This document shows positions 23,570-36,070 of a stretch of DNA of 64,000 bases, piece by piece. The notes under the pieces are model-generated. The model did no database searches, was not told where the DNA came from, and saw only the letters and a list, made by a program, of their open reading frames with translations. Each line of letters begins with the position of its first letter. Within the stretch, counting starts at the first letter, position 1. The position numbers and the translations under genes were made by a program. Source of the stretch: Streptomyces sp. NBC_00224 (GTDB taxonomy: Bacteria > Actinomycetota > Actinomycetes > Streptomycetales > Streptomycetaceae); contig NZ_CP108106.1 in NCBI RefSeq assembly GCF_041435195.1, positions 6,053,501 to 6,117,500 of the forward strand, in the 5' to 3' direction.

Positions 23570-26500
23570 CTACGCGTCGAAGACCTCCGACACCAGCTGC
23601 TCCTGCTCCTGCTCGTGCCGCTTCTTCGAGCCCACCGCCGGGGACGAGCCATGCGGGCGCGAGATACGGCGCAGGCGCTCGCCGTGCGGGATGTCCGCGC
23701 CGACCGCCAGGTCCAGGTGGTCGATCAGGTTGAGCGCGATGAACGGCCAGGCACCCTGGTTCGCCGGCTCCTCCTGGGCCCACAGGTACTTCTCGGCGTT
23801 CGGGAACTTGGCGATCTCGGCCTGGAGCTCGGCACCCGGCAGGGGGTACAGACGCTCCAGACGGATCAGCGCCGTGTCCGTCGCGCCGCGCTTGTCGCGC
23901 TCCGCCTTCAGGTCGTAGTAGACCTTGCCGGCGCAGAAGACGACCTTGCGGACCGCGTTCGGGTCGACGAACTCGTCACCGATCACCGGGCGGAAGCCGC
24001 CGGTGGTGAACTCCTCCGCCTTCGACGCCGCGGCCTTCAGACGCAGCATCGACTTCGGGGTGAAGACGATGAGCGGCTTGTGGTGCGGGTTGTGCACCTG
24101 CCAGCGCAGGAGGTGGAAGTAGTTCGACGGGAGCGTCGGCATGGCGACCGTCATGTTGTTCTGCGCGCACATCTGGAGGAAGCGCTCGGGGCGCGCGGAC
24201 GAGTGGTCCGGGCCCTGGCCCTCGTAGCCGTGCGGGAGGAGCAGCGTGACGCCGGACGTCTGCGACCACTTCTGCTCCGCCGACGAGATGAACTCGTCCA
24301 CGACCGTCTGCGCGCCGTTGACGAAGTCGCCGAACTGCGCTTCCCACATGACGAGGGATTCCGGGCGGGCCAGCGAGTACCCGTACTCGAAGCCCATCGC
24401 CGCGTACTCGGAGAGCAGCGAGTCGTAGACGTTGTACCGCGCCTGCTCCTCGGTGAGGTACATCAGCGGGGTGTAGTCCTCGCCCGTCTCTTGGTCGACC
24501 AGGACCGCGTGGCGCTGGCCGAAGGTGCCGCGGCGGGTGTCCTGGCCGGAGAGGCGGACCGGGGTGCCCTCCATCAGCAGCGAGCCGATGGCCAGGGTCT
24601 CGCCCATGCCCCAGTCGATCGTGCCGTCCTCGACCGAGGCGGCGCGGCGCTGGAGCTGCGGCATCAGCCGCGGGTGGACCTTGATCCGGTCGGGGATGTT
24701 CACCTGCGACTCGGCGATGCGCTTCACGACCTCCTGGGAGACCGCGGTGGTCAGCGCCGCCGGGAACTCGGCCTGCGGCTCCGGGGACTGGATCTCGCCC
24801 GGGTGCGAGGTGGCCTCGCGGACCTCGGCGAAGACCTTCTCCAGCTGGCCCTGGAAGTCCTGGAGCGCCTGCTCCGCCTCTTCCAGGGTGATGTCGCCGC
24901 GACCGATCAGCGACTCGGTGTACAGCTTGCGCACCGAGCGCTTCTTGTCGATCAGGTTGTACATCTGCGGGTTGGTGAACTGCGGGTTGTCGCCCTCGTT
25001 GTGACCGCGGCGGCGGTAGCAGATGAGGTCGATCACGACGTCCTTGTTGAACGTCTGGCGGAACTCGAAGGCCAGCCGGGCCACGCGGACCACGGCCTCC
25101 GGGTCGTCGCCGTTCACGTGGATGATCGGCGCCTCGATCATGCGGGCCACGTCGGTCGCGTACATCGAGGACCGGGAGGACTCCGGCGCCGCCGTGAAGC
25201 CGACCTGGTTGTTGATGACGATGTGGACCGTGCCGCCGGTGCGGTAGCCGCGCAGCTGCGACATGTTCAGGGTCTCGGCGACGACACCCTGGCCCGCGAA
25301 GGCCGCGTCACCGTGCAGGGCGACCGGCAGGACCGTGAAGTCCGTGCCGCCCTTGTTGATGACGTCCTGCTTGGCGCGGACGACGCCCTCCAGGACCGGG
25401 TCCACCGCCTCCAGGTGCGAGGGGTTGGCGACGAGCGAGACCTTGATCTGCTCGCCGTCCAGGCCCGTGAAGGTGCCCTCGGCGCCCAGGTGGTACTTGA
25501 CGTCGCCGGAGCCGTGCATCGACTTCGGGTCGAGGTTGCCCTCGAACTCGCGGAAGATCTGCGCGTACGACTTGCCGACGATGTTGGCGAGCACGTTCAG
25601 GCGGCCGCGGTGGGCCATGCCGATGACGACCTCGTCCAGCCGCGACTCGGCGGCGCTGTCGATGACCGCGTCGAGCAGCGGGATGACCGACTCGCCGCCT
25701 TCGAGGGAGAAGCGCTTCTGGCCGACGTACTTGGTCTGCAGGAACGTCTCGAACGCCTCCGCCGCGTTCAGACGGCGCAGGATCCGCAGCTGCTCCTCGC
25801 GCTCCGGCTTGGAGTGCGGGCGCTCCACGCGGTCCTGGATCCACTTGCGCTGCTTGGGGTCCTGGATGTGCATGAACTCGATGCCGGTGGTGCGGCAGTA
25901 CGAGTCGCGCAGGACGCCGAGGACGTCGCGCAGCTTCATCAGGGACTTGCCCGCGAAGCCGCCGACCGCGAACTCGCGCTCCAGGTCCCACAGCGTGAGC
26001 CCGTGCTCGGTGATGTCCAGGTCGGGGTGCTTGCGCTGGCGGTACTCCAGCGGGTCGGTGTCGGCCATGACGTGGCCGCGGACCCGGTAGGAGTGGATCA
26101 GCTCGAAGACGCGCGCGGCCTTGGTGACGTCGTCGTCGTGCGAGGCGTCGATGTCCTTGAGCCAGCGGACCGGCTCGTACGGGATGCGCAGCGACTCGAA
26201 GATGCCGTCGTAGAAGCCCTCGTCGCCGAGGAGGAGGTTGGCGACGATCCGCAGGAACTCGCCGGAGGCGGCGCCCTGGATGACACGGTGGTCGTACGTC
26301 GAGGTGAGGGTCATCACCTTGGAGATGCCCAGCTTGTTCAGGGTGTCCTGGGAGGTGCCCTGGAACTCGGCCGGGTAGTCCATCGAGCCGACGCCCATGA
26401 TGACCGACTGTCCGGGCATCAGACGCGGCACGGAGTGGACGGTGCCGAGGCCGCCCGGGTTGGTGAGGGAGACCGTCACACCCGAGAAGTCGTCCATCGT

Positions 26501-27394
26501 CAGCTTGCCCTGGCGGGCCCGCTTGACGATGTCCTCGTACGCCTGCCAGAACTCGAAGAAGTTGAGCGTCTCGGCCTTCTTGATGCCCGCGACGACCAGC
26601 TGGCGGTCGCCGTTGGGCTTCACCAGGTCGATGGCGAGACCGAAGTTGATGTGCTCCGGCTTGACCAGGGTGGGCTTGCCGTCCTTCTCCGTGAAGGAGT
26701 AGTTCATCGACGGCATGGCCTTGATGGCCTGCACCATCGCGTACCCGATGAGGTGGGTGAAGGAGATCTTCCCGCCCCGGGCGCGCTTCAGGTGGTTGTT
26801 GATGACGATCCGGTTGTCGAACAGCAGCTTCACCGGGACCGCGCGGACGGACGTGGCCGTCGGGACCTCGATGGAGGCGTGCATGTTCTTCGCCACGGCG
26901 GCGGCGGGACCGCGCAGCGTGACGTACTCCGGACCGGCCGGGGCCTCGGTCGCCGGGGCCGCCTTGGCCGCCGGCTTCGCCACGGCGGGAGCCGGGGCGG
27001 CAGCGGCCGGCTTCGCCGGAGCGACGGGGGCCTGGGCGGCCGGCGCGGGCACGGCCGGAGCCGGGGCCTGGACGGCGGGCGCCGGGGTGGCGGGCGCGGC
27101 GGCCGGGGCGGTTGCGGCGGGGGCGGCTACCGCAGCCCCCGCGGCTGCGGCGGGAGCACCCCCCGGTGCAAGCGCCGACTCCACGCGAACCTCTGGCGCC
27201 GCGCCGGTCGAACCCGGCTTGTAGTCGGCGAAGAAGTCCCACCAGGCACGGTCGACCGAATTGGGGTCCTGGAGGTACTGCTGGTAGATCTCGTCGACGA
27301 GCCACTCATTGGCACCGAAGCCGGCTGCAGGGTTCTTGCCCTGCCCGTCTTGGTCGGTCGAGACGCTCGAATTACTGGGGGACTGAGACGACAC
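23570..27394 (-). CDS. kgd: Multifunctional 2-oxoglutarate dehydrogenase E1/E2 (KGD)
   Basis: About 1274 residues from the GTG at 27394 ([10 protein letters not shown]), preceded by GGAAGAGGG; a GTG nine codons earlier is possible. Domain order is that of the actinobacterial one-gene enzyme: a short N-terminal E1-like helix segment ([16 protein letters not shown]), an Ala/Pro linker (about 75-165), an E2 succinyltransferase core with the catalytic [11 protein letters not shown], then the ThDP-dependent E1 ([16 protein letters not shown]). There is no lipoyl domain, as expected. It decarboxylates 2-oxoglutarate in the TCA cycle and is normally restrained by an FHA protein (GarA/OdhI type) that is not in this window. 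Confidence 0.96.
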   Translation of the reverse strand: MSSQSPSNSSVSTDQDGQGKNPAAGFGANEWLVDEIYQQYLQDPNSVDRAWWDFFADYKPGSTGAAPEVRVESALAPGGAPAAAAGAAVAAPAATAPAAAPATPAPAVQAPAPAVPAPAAQAPVAPAKPAAAAPAPAVAKPAAKAAPATEAPAGPEYVTLRGPAAAVAKNMHASIEVPTATSVRAVPVKLLFDNRIVINNHLKRARGGKISFTHLIGYAMVQAIKAMPSMNYSFTEKDGKPTLVKPEHINFGLAIDLVKPNGDRQLVVAGIKKAETLNFFEFWQAYEDIVKRARQGKLTMDDFSGVTVSLTNPGGLGTVHSVPRLMPGQSVIMGVGSMDYPAEFQGTSQDTLNKLGISKVMTLTSTYDHRVIQGAASGEFLRIVANLLLGDEGFYDGIFESLRIPYEPVRWLKDIDASHDDDVTKAARVFELIHSYRVRGHVMADTDPLEYRQRKHPDLDITEHGLTLWDLEREFAVGGFAGKSLMKLRDVLGVLRDSYCRTTGIEFMHIQDPKQRKWIQDRVERPHSKPEREEQLRILRRLNAAEAFETFLQTKYVGQKRFSLEGGESVIPLLDAVIDSAAESRLDEVVIGMAHRGRLNVLANIVGKSYAQIFREFEGNLDPKSMHGSGDVKYHLGAEGTFTGLDGEQIKVSLVANPSHLEAVDPVLEGVVRAKQDVINKGGTDFTVLPVALHGDAAFAGQGVVAETLNMSQLRGYRTGGTVHIVINNQVGFTAAPESSRSSMYATDVARMIEAPIIHVNGDDPEAVVRVARLAFEFRQTFNKDVVIDLICYRRRGHNEGDNPQFTNPQMYNLIDKKRSVRKLYTESLIGRGDITLEEAEQALQDFQGQLEKVFAEVREATSHPGEIQSPEPQAEFPAALTTAVSQEVVKRIAESQVNIPDRIKVHPRLMPQLQRRAASVEDGTIDWGMGETLAIGSLLMEGTPVRLSGQDTRRGTFGQRHAVLVDQETGEDYTPLMYLTEEQARYNVYDSLLSEYAAMGFEYGYSLARPESLVMWEAQFGDFVNGAQTVVDEFISSAEQKWSQTSGVTLLLPHGYEGQGPDHSSARPERFLQMCAQNNMTVAMPTLPSNYFHLLRWQVHNPHHKPLIVFTPKSMLRLKAAASKAEEFTTGGFRPVIGDEFVDPNAVRKVVFCAGKVYYDLKAERDKRGATDTALIRLERLYPLPGAELQAEIAKFPNAEKYLWAQEEPANQGAWPFIALNLIDHLDLAVGADIPHGERLRRISRPHGSSPAVGSKKRHEQEQEQLVSEVFDA

Positions 27395-27653
27395 GGCGGC
27401 AACCGCCCTCTTCCGCTTCACAAGGTGATGGACAGCGGAAATAAAGGCTACGCCTCCCTGGCCTGGAGGTGCAGACCGGGCGTGCCACAGTCGCGTAAGT
27501 CACACCGGAAAGCGTGTTTCAGGGCAGGTTTTGGCGGGAAACAGATCAGGTTCTGCTAGTGAGTGGGTACGACTCGCAGCGGCCACGGCCCCCTGTGGAG
27601 CGTGACCCTGACCACGTACACGCAGAACGTGCGCTTCCGGTTCGAACCCTACG

Positions 27654-28802
27654 TCAATTCGTCGTTCGGGGTGCGCCCGGAAGAGTGACCTGGATGCGGC
27701 ATCCGCGCGACGATTCGGCCACGCCGATGTGGCCGCCGTGCAGATCCACCGCCCATCGGGCGATCGCCAGGCCCAGGCCCGTGCCGCCGTCGCTGCCCGG
27801 CCCGTGCGGCGCCGAGGCGTCGCCCCGGTTGAACCGCTCGAAGACCCGGTGCCACTCGGACTTCGGGATGCCCGGGCCCTCGTCCAGGACCTCCAGGTCC
27901 AGCGACTCGGGCTGCGGGCCGCGCCGGGCCCGTACGGTGACCCGGCCGTGCGCCGGAGAGTGCTTGACCGCGTTGTCGATGAGGTTGGCCACCACCTGGT
28001 GCAGCCGCTCCCGGTCCGCGTGCGCGGTCAGCTCCGGCGGCGAGACGTCCAGGTGCAGATGGACGTCGGTACGGGTGTGGTTGCCGGAGCCGGAGGAGAG
28101 CCCGCGCCGGGAGGCCGCCAGATTGGCCTCCTTGAGCACCCCGGAGAGGTACGGCCAGACCTCGAAGCGGTGCGCCCGCAGCGGTACGACGCCGTTGTCC
28201 AGGCGGGACAGGTCCAGCAGGGTCTCCACCAGGCGCCCCAGCCGTTCCGTCTGCTTCAGGGCCGTGCGCATCGTCTCGGGGTCGGCGGCCGAGACGCCGT
28301 CCACCACGTTCTCCAGGACCGCCCGCAGCGCCGCGATCGGCGTGCGCAGCTCGTGCGAGACATTCGCCACCAGCTCCTTGCGGTGGCGGTCCACGGCCTC
28401 CAGGTCGTCCGCCATGCGGTTGATGGTGGAGGCGAGGTCGCCGAGCTCGTCGCGGCGGCCGTCGCCGCGCACCCGGCGGGTGTAGTCGCCGTGCGAGATC
28501 GCCCGGGCGACGGTGTTCATCTCGTCCAGCGGCGCGGTCAGGCCGTGCGCCACGAACTGGGTGATCAGCAGGGTGGCTATCACCGAGAAGACGGTGATGA
28601 ACCGAAGCTCGGTGCGGGTCTGCACGGCCACCATCAGCAGCCCGGTGGTGATGAAGACCGAGACCACGACGAGCGTGCCCAGTTTCGTCTTGATGGAGAT
28701 CGAGACCTCCAGCAGACCGCCCCTGAGCCGGTCGCGCACCCGGGCGCGCGACCCGCCGCGCCGGGCCCGCCCGTTCACCGACCCGGCCGCCGCCCGGCTC
28801 AT
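27654..28802 (-). CDS. Two-component sensor histidine kinase
   Basis: 382 residues. ATG 28802 overlaps the response-regulator stop (ATGA), so the pair is coupled. There are two membrane segments (about 41-60 and 67-85) with almost no extracellular loop, a HAMP domain (87-139), the H-box with His150 (ANVSHELRTP), the N-box LIDNAVKHSP, and G-boxes DEGPGIP and GTGLGLAIARW. The tiny loop suggests that it senses the membrane or an intramembrane partner. The gene order kgd, kinase, regulator agrees with what I recall of S. coelicolor around SCO5281-5283. Confidence 0.93.
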   Translation of the reverse strand: MSRAAAGSVNGRARRGGSRARVRDRLRGGLLEVSISIKTKLGTLVVVSVFITTGLLMVAVQTRTELRFITVFSVIATLLITQFVAHGLTAPLDEMNTVARAISHGDYTRRVRGDGRRDELGDLASTINRMADDLEAVDRHRKELVANVSHELRTPIAALRAVLENVVDGVSAADPETMRTALKQTERLGRLVETLLDLSRLDNGVVPLRAHRFEVWPYLSGVLKEANLAASRRGLSSGSGNHTRTDVHLHLDVSPPELTAHADRERLHQVVANLIDNAVKHSPAHGRVTVRARRGPQPESLDLEVLDEGPGIPKSEWHRVFERFNRGDASAPHGPGSDGGTGLGLAIARWAVDLHGGHIGVAESSRGCRIQVTLPGAPRTTN

Positions 28803-29536
28803 GGCGCCGGGGTCTCCAGCGCGTAGCCCACGCCGTGGACGGTGCGGATGCGCTCGGCCCCGATCTTCCGGCGCAGCGCCTTGATGTGGCTGTCCACGGT
28901 CCGGGTGCCCGAGGCGTCCGCCCAGTCCCAGACCTCCGCGAGCAGCTGCTCGCGGGAGAGCACCGCGCGCGGGGTGTTGGCCAGACAGCTCAGCAGGTCG
29001 AACTCGGTCGGGGTGAGGTGGACGTCCTCGCCGCGCACCCGGACCCGGCGCTGTGCGTGGTCGATCTCCAGCTCGCCCAGGCGCAGGATCCCGGTGCGCG
29101 GGGTGGCCGCCGCGAGCGTGGCCCGCTCGACCCGGCGCAGCAGGACGTGCACCCGGGCCGCCAGCTCCCGCATGGAGAACGGCTTGGTCATGTAGTCGTC
29201 CGCGCCGACGCCGAGACCGACCAGCATGTCCGTCTCGTCGTCGCGGGCCGTCAGCATCAGCACCGGGACCGGCCGGCGGGCCTGGACCCGGCGGCAGACC
29301 TCCAGGCCGTCGAAGCCCGGCAGCATGATGTCCAGGACCATCAGGTCCGGCTGCCACGCCTCGGCCGTGTCCACGGCCGCGGGGCCGTCGAGGGCGGTCT
29401 GGACCTGGAAGCCCTCGGCCCTCAGCCGTGCCGCGATGGCGTCGACGATCGTCGTGTCGTCCTCGACGACCAGCACCCGGCGCTGGGCGCCGGGGGTCGC
29501 CGCGACGCCGTTGTGGGTGGTGTGTGCCTGCTCCAT
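28799..29536 (-). CDS. OmpR/PhoB-family response regulator
   Basis: 245 residues from ATG 29536. The receiver domain (about 20-135) has the acidic pocket EDD at 25-27, phospho-acceptor Asp69 in VLDIML, and the Lys in TKPFSMREL. The winged-helix effector domain (about 150-240) ends RRKIGAERIRTVHGVGYALE. It is the first gene of the pair with the kinase at 27654. The regulon is not evident from the window. Confidence 0.94.
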   Translation of the reverse strand: MEQAHTTHNGVAATPGAQRRVLVVEDDTTIVDAIAARLRAEGFQVQTALDGPAAVDTAEAWQPDLMVLDIMLPGFDGLEVCRRVQARRPVPVLMLTARDDETDMLVGLGVGADDYMTKPFSMRELAARVHVLLRRVERATLAAATPRTGILRLGELEIDHAQRRVRVRGEDVHLTPTEFDLLSCLANTPRAVLSREQLLAEVWDWADASGTRTVDSHIKALRRKIGAERIRTVHGVGYALETPAP

Positions 29537-29620
29537 CGCCCCGCCCTGATATTGCTTCCGGGGATCCGTGGGGTGATCCCCTGTGTCCGTCAGAGACTAG
29601 AGGCACCGGCCGCGTCCCGG

Positions 29621-30307
29621 CTACGCAGGGCGAACGGCGAGATGGACCACGTCCGGGACGCCCCGGGCAACTGTGATCTCTTCGGTCCTAACCCCGGAGA
29701 ATCCGGCATTCCGGAGAGCCTCCTCGAAGGCGGGGGACGGCCGCGCGGACCACACCGCCAGCACTCCGCCGGGGGTGAGCCGGTCCCGGCAGGCCGCGAG
29801 ACCGGTGGGGGAGTAGAGGCTGTCGTTGCTCTGGGTGACGGTCCAGTCGGGCCCGTTGTCGATGTCCAGGCAGAGCGCGTCGAAGGTGTCCGGGGCGCTG
29901 GTCACGTAGGCGACCAGATCGGTGTGCAGGACCTCGGTGCGGGGGTCGGCCAGGGCGGCCCGGGAGAGCGGTGCCAGGGGGCCCGAGCGGTGCCAGTCGA
30001 TGACGGCCAACTCGCGTTCCACCACGGCGATCCGGCCCCACCGGGAGTCGGCGGCCGCGTGCGCCAGCGAGAAGGCGACGCCGAGCCCGCCGATGAGTAC
30101 CGAGGGCCGCTCGCGGCCGCCCGGCAGCGCCTCGTACGCGGCGTCCACGAGCAGCCTCTCCGAGCGTCCGTCGGAGGTGTCCATCAGGAAGGTGCCGTTG
30201 GCGATGATCTCGAAGTGCGGGCCGCGCTGCCGGAGCACGACCTCTCCGTACGGGCCCTCGCGCCGGTCGAGTACGACCGGCGCGGCGATCGGGTCGGCGA
30301 TGGGCAT
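29621..30307 (-). CDS. Spermidine synthase-like/SAM-dependent methyltransferase-fold protein
   Basis: 228 residues from ATG 30307, with GAGGAGG upstream. The Rossmann-like methyltransferase fold shows VLIGGLGVAFSLAH (nucleotide-binding loop), IAVVERE, and an acidic CLDIDNGPDW where spermidine synthases have their DxxD-type residues. It lacks the N-terminal tetramerisation strand domain. Annotated relatives in Streptomyces are called spermidine synthase, but aminopropyl transfer has not been shown for this short form, and no SAM decarboxylase gene is near. Confidence 0.7.
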   Translation of the reverse strand: MPIADPIAAPVVLDRREGPYGEVVLRQRGPHFEIIANGTFLMDTSDGRSERLLVDAAYEALPGGRERPSVLIGGLGVAFSLAHAAADSRWGRIAVVERELAVIDWHRSGPLAPLSRAALADPRTEVLHTDLVAYVTSAPDTFDALCLDIDNGPDWTVTQSNDSLYSPTGLAACRDRLTPGGVLAVWSARPSPAFEEALRNAGFSGVRTEEITVARGVPDVVHLAVRPA

Positions 30308-30521
30308 CGAAGGACCTCCTCGTGAGCGGAGCGAACAGCTCGGGGACTGACGCGTGGTCTGCGTCAAAGGTTGTCCAATGTGGCACAAGTCATAGACGTG
30401 GTGGGGAGCGTTCGCAGAGGGTGAGCGTTGTAGAAACGTAAGCAGCAGGGCCGGACGATCACCGGCGCGGCTTGTGGTTCCGGGTGCGAGCGTGCGGCGC
30501 CCGGTGGAAGGGGCCTCACCG

Positions 30522-31394
30522 GTGCACCCTGGAAGAACGCGGGACCATGCTGGGCTGCTCGACGGCATCCCGCGGCAGCGGCCGACGGCTCAAGAGAAGG
30601 CTCAAGAGGCGGCTCAAGAGACGGCAGACGAGGCGCCGGAGGGCGGGGACATCGCGAAGCCCCCTGTGACGGCCGGGCCGCCTGTGGTGTCCGCCGGGCC
30701 GCGGGCGCGTGCCTGTCTGCGCCGCGCCGTCCGGCTGGTGCCGACCCCGACGGGCACGCCCTTCACCTTCGCGTACACACTGCTGCTGTTCACCACGTCG
30801 CTGTACATGGAGTTCGGCGACCCGGACACGGTCCGCACGCTGATCGAAGGCTCCAGCACCGATGTGCAGCACCTCAGCCGCACCCCGGTGCTCGTACTGG
30901 TCGCCAGCGCGCTCTGGATCGCGGGCGGCATCTCCTCGCCGTGGGCCGTCGGCTTCGTCTTCATCCTCACCGCCCTTGAGCGCCGCGTCGGCGGGCTGCG
31001 CACGGCCGGGGTGTTCCTGCTCGGGCACGTGGTGGCGACGCTGGTCACCGAGGTGCCGGTGGGCGTCTCCGTCATGGCGGGGCAGCTGCCGGACTCGTCG
31101 CTGCACCGCCTCGACTACGGCATCAGCTTCGGCCTGATGGCGAGCGTCGGCGCGCTCGCGGGGCTGCTGCCCCCGCTGCTGCGGTGGCCGCTGCTCGGCG
31201 TGATGGCCGTGCTCCTCACCCAGGACCTGCTGGACATGGCGGATCCGCTGGCCAGCTGGGGCCATCCGACCGCCCTGCTCGTCGGCGTCGTCTGCTGGCC
31301 GGTGCTGCGCCGGGCGGACGGGCGCCGGGCCGCCCGGCGCGATGACGCGCCGTCAGCGGTAGCCGACGGGCAGATTGGCTCGTACGTCCCGTAG
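30522..31394 (+). CDS. Rhomboid-like integral membrane protein
   Basis: 290 residues from GTG 30522, chosen for its GGAAGGGG RBS eight bases upstream (a GTG at 30474 lacks one). A Lys/Glu-rich cytoplasmic N-terminus of about 75 residues leads to six membrane segments beginning at PTGTPFTFAYTLLLFTTSLY. YGISFGLMASVGAL and GHPTALLVGVV occupy the places of the rhomboid GxSG serine and the last-helix histidine, so a Ser/His pair is possible, but the motif is not canonical. Its last 42 nt overlap the end of the convergent lipoprotein gene. Confidence 0.72.
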   Translation: MHPGRTRDHAGLLDGIPRQRPTAQEKAQEAAQETADEAPEGGDIAKPPVTAGPPVVSAGPRARACLRRAVRLVPTPTGTPFTFAYTLLLFTTSLYMEFGDPDTVRTLIEGSSTDVQHLSRTPVLVLVASALWIAGGISSPWAVGFVFILTALERRVGGLRTAGVFLLGHVVATLVTEVPVGVSVMAGQLPDSSLHRLDYGISFGLMASVGALAGLLPPLLRWPLLGVMAVLLTQDLLDMADPLASWGHPTALLVGVVCWPVLRRADGRRAARRDDAPSAVADGQIGSYVP

Positions 31395-31901
31395 CGCCGG
31401 GCTCTGATGGATGTCGTCGGTGAGGACGACGTGTCCCTCGTACGTGAACTGGTACATCAGCGCGTCGGCGATCGGGCGTCCGGTCGGGCGCGGCGGCAGA
31501 TGCGCGAAGTCGGCGTCCTTGAGGGACTCGCGGAGCTTCGCCAGGGCGTCGGGCGACAGCTTGCCGGTGGTGGTCTGCCCGTCCCGGCGCGTCGAGGTGT
31601 ACGAGCCGTCGGCCTTGACCACCAGCTCGTTGTGCAGCCCCGCGAACCCGCCGCTCACCACCATCTTGAGCAGCTGCCCGTGCTGGGCGGGCGGCGTGGG
31701 CGGCGTGGGCGGCGTGGGCGTGGCGCTGTCCGGTGAGGCGGGCGGCGGGGTCTGCGCGCTCAGGGTCGTGCTCGGTGCCGGGGTGGGCGACTTGGACGCG
31801 CCGTCCGCCGTGGAGCTCGTGGAGTCGCAGGCCGTCGCCGCGAGCAAAGTGACGAGCAGCAGCGCTCCGGCCGTCGTCCTGGTCCTGCCGGTGAGGCTCA
31901 T
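31353..31901 (-). CDS. Putative secreted lipoprotein of unknown function
   Basis: 182 residues; ATG 31901 overlaps the stop of the GNAT gene (ATGA). A lipoprotein signal is seen (RTRTTAGALLLVTLLAATAC, with Cys about position 26), then a Ser/Thr/Pro spacer with TPP repeats (about 38-72), and a globular C-terminal domain (VVSGGFAGLHNELVVKADGSY ... LTDDIHQSP). The domain pattern is seen in actinobacterial hypothetical lipoproteins. The 3' end overlaps the rhomboid-like gene on the other strand. Confidence 0.72.
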   Translation of the reverse strand: MSLTGRTRTTAGALLLVTLLAATACDSTSSTADGASKSPTPAPSTTLSAQTPPPASPDSATPTPPTPPTPPAQHGQLLKMVVSGGFAGLHNELVVKADGSYTSTRRDGQTTTGKLSPDALAKLRESLKDADFAHLPPRPTGRPIADALMYQFTYEGHVVLTDDIHQSPALRDVRANLPVGYR

Positions 31902-32554
31902 GCAGCCGAGGATGCCGGATCGGAGGGAGCGAAGTACAGGCTGGCCATGGGTGAGCGCGTCGTCCAGCCGAGCGATTCGTACAGGGCCTGCCCCTCGGGG
32001 GTGCCGACCAGGACGCCGGTGGTGGCCCCCGACGCGTGCGCGCCGTGCTGGAGCGCGCGCATGACCAGGCTGCCGAGCCCCCGGCGCCGGTGCTCGGGAG
32101 ACGTCTCGATCTGGTCGGCCACGGCGGTCGCGCCGGTGGGGGCGATCTGGCCGCGCGCGGCGAAGTGGCCCGCCTCGGTGCGCACCAGGACGCGCAGCAC
32201 CCCGCCGGTGGTCCAGCGGGTGAGCGTGTAACCGGCCGGGACCACGGCAGGGGCCGGGGCCAGCGGCACCGTCATCAGGAAGCCGGGCTGGTCGTCCTGC
32301 CAGCCGGGGCCGAGCCACGGCCGGACCGTCTCGTCGTCCGCGAAGAGCTTCAGCCAGGTGCCGGGCGCGGTGGTCGCCTCGACCAGCTTGCGCACCGAGG
32401 CCTCGTCGGGCTCGGGCAGGACGTGCCGGGAGACCTGCTTGACCTGGCCGACGTCGACGGTCCAGCCCCAGGGTTCGGCGACCGGCGCCGCCGCACCGCG
32501 CGACACGACCCACCCCTTGGTCCAGGCCTCGACGAGCTCCGGTACGGATTCCAT
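31898..32554 (-). CDS. GNAT-family N-acetyltransferase
   Basis: 218 residues from ATG 32554, with GGGAGGGA upstream. The acetyl-CoA-binding motif is clear in the C-terminal half: HRRRGLGSLVMRALQHGA (R/Q-x-x-G-x-G/A) followed by LVGTPEGQALYESLGW. The N-terminal 90 residues form a second, weakly conserved half, so it may be a tandem GNAT. It is translationally coupled to the downstream lipoprotein gene. Its acceptor is unknown. Confidence 0.85.
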   Translation of the reverse strand: MESVPELVEAWTKGWVVSRGAAAPVAEPWGWTVDVGQVKQVSRHVLPEPDEASVRKLVEATTAPGTWLKLFADDETVRPWLGPGWQDDQPGFLMTVPLAPAPAVVPAGYTLTRWTTGGVLRVLVRTEAGHFAARGQIAPTGATAVADQIETSPEHRRRGLGSLVMRALQHGAHASGATTGVLVGTPEGQALYESLGWTTRSPMASLYFAPSDPASSAA

Positions 32555-32624
32555 GGCTGTCCCTCCCGTAGTAAGCAATACGAGTAATGGTCTGTTGTCG
32601 CCTGTGACTCTTACAAGAGGTGAT

Positions 32625-32638
32625 CGCTCAGAGCGAAC
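32625..32638 (-). promoter_or_regulatory. ClgR-type box upstream of lon
   Basis: On the minus strand it reads GTTCGC-N5-GCG (plus strand CGC-tcaga-GCGAAC), the reported ClgR consensus. ClgR activates clp and lon genes in Streptomyces. It lies 75 nt upstream of the lon ATG. Confidence 0.7.
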
Positions 32639-32670
32639 ACCTGTGGGGGAACATTCCTCAGCTCACATGC

Positions 32671-32691
32671 ATTGAGTCGGCATAGCTCAAC
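32671..32691. promoter_or_regulatory. HAIR-like HspR operator upstream of lon
   Basis: ATTGAGT-N7-GCTCAAC closely matches the HspR element CTTGAGT-N7-ACTCAAG, with the exact 7-bp spacer. It lies 22 nt before the lon start. HspR repression of lon is known in S. lividans. Confidence 0.75.
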
Positions 32692-32712
32692 TTGACTGCC
32701 GAAGGGGAGATC

Positions 32713-35124
<2,412 letters not shown>

Positions 35125-35188
35125 CCGCCTGGGAGTGCGGTGACTTTCGCCTGCGCGACTAGCCACGGACAACCCGCAGCCGAAGTGC

Positions 35189-35980
35189 CTACCCCCGCGC
35201 GGCCTTCTCGTACAGCCGCCGTGCCCGCGCGTCGAAGAGCACGGCCGTGGAGGCCACATCGGTGTCGCCGCCGCTCAGCACGCCGATGAGCCGGCCGAGG
35301 TGGTCGGGGCCGCGGTAGTCCGCCAGCCACGGGCTGCCGCTGGTGCCGGTCCAGAACCCGGCGCAGTCGATCCGTACGTCGCTGGACAGCTCGGTGTCCG
35401 GGCGGGTGTCGGTGGTGCAGGCGATGGGCCGGTTCTCCGGGTTGTGGTCCTCGTCCGGATAGCCGAAGACGGTGACCCGGCGGCGCGGCCCCGAGCTCCA
35501 GTCGGGCTGGGCCGCGCCCACCACGCTCTGCACACTGCGGCCCCTGGCGTCCGGCTCCAGGGTCAGGAAGGCGTAGTCGAAGGAGTCGTCGCCGTCCCCG
35601 GACCACCGCTCGTCGGTCTGTACGGCCCTGACCTTCCAGGTCCCGTACGGGTACGAGCCCTTGACCGCGCCGGAGAAGCCGGGCGCGAACGCCATCGAGC
35701 CCGCCGACCCGGCGTCCGCGCAGTGCGCGGCGGTGGCGACGACGTTGCCCTTGGGGCTGGCGACGACGCTGGCCGTGCACCAGTGCTTGTCGCCGTCGAC
35801 CAGGACGCCCACGGACGGCAGTCCGGCGGTCCCGGCGGCGGACGACTGCGGGGCGGGCGCGGGCGGCACCTCGTCGGGCAGGTCCTGCTGGGGCGCCGAG
35901 GCGGCCGACCAGCCGCACCCCGTGACCAGGGCCAGCATCCCGGCGGCGGACACCCGCCCCACTGTTCGCAGCACGCGCAT
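35189..35980 (-). CDS. Trypsin-like serine protease, lipoprotein
   Basis: 263 residues from ATG 35980 (AGG eight bases upstream); an ATG three codons earlier is possible. A lipobox LVTGC near residue 22 predicts membrane anchoring outside the cell, followed by a Pro-rich linker. The chymotrypsin-fold triad is visible: His in VATAAHCAD, Asp in SFDYAFLTL and Ser in TGTSGSPWL. Paired cysteines (CTAS ... AAHC; CTTD ... DCAG) probably form disulphides. It converges with lon, with a 64-nt gap lacking a clear hairpin. Confidence 0.87.
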   Translation of the reverse strand: MRVLRTVGRVSAAGMLALVTGCGWSAASAPQQDLPDEVPPAPAPQSSAAGTAGLPSVGVLVDGDKHWCTASVVASPKGNVVATAAHCADAGSAGSMAFAPGFSGAVKGSYPYGTWKVRAVQTDERWSGDGDDSFDYAFLTLEPDARGRSVQSVVGAAQPDWSSGPRRRVTVFGYPDEDHNPENRPIACTTDTRPDTELSSDVRIDCAGFWTGTSGSPWLADYRGPDHLGRLIGVLSGGDTDVASTAVLFDARARRLYEKAARG

Positions 35981-36070
35981 GACGACCATCCTGTCGTATG
36001 ACGGGACGCGAAGCGGTGAGGCCCCCGGCGCGCGTCGGCGCACCGGGGGCCTCACGGACAAGCGCGCGTA

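Noticed and set aside
23540..27559. A 1339-codon open frame on the plus strand
   Set aside because: It is the antisense shadow of kgd, whose minus-strand product has every expected domain.
27625..27650. GGTTCGAACC, resembling a tRNA T-loop
   Set aside because: The flanking bases cannot form a T stem on either strand, and there is no acceptor, D or anticodon arm at the right distance.
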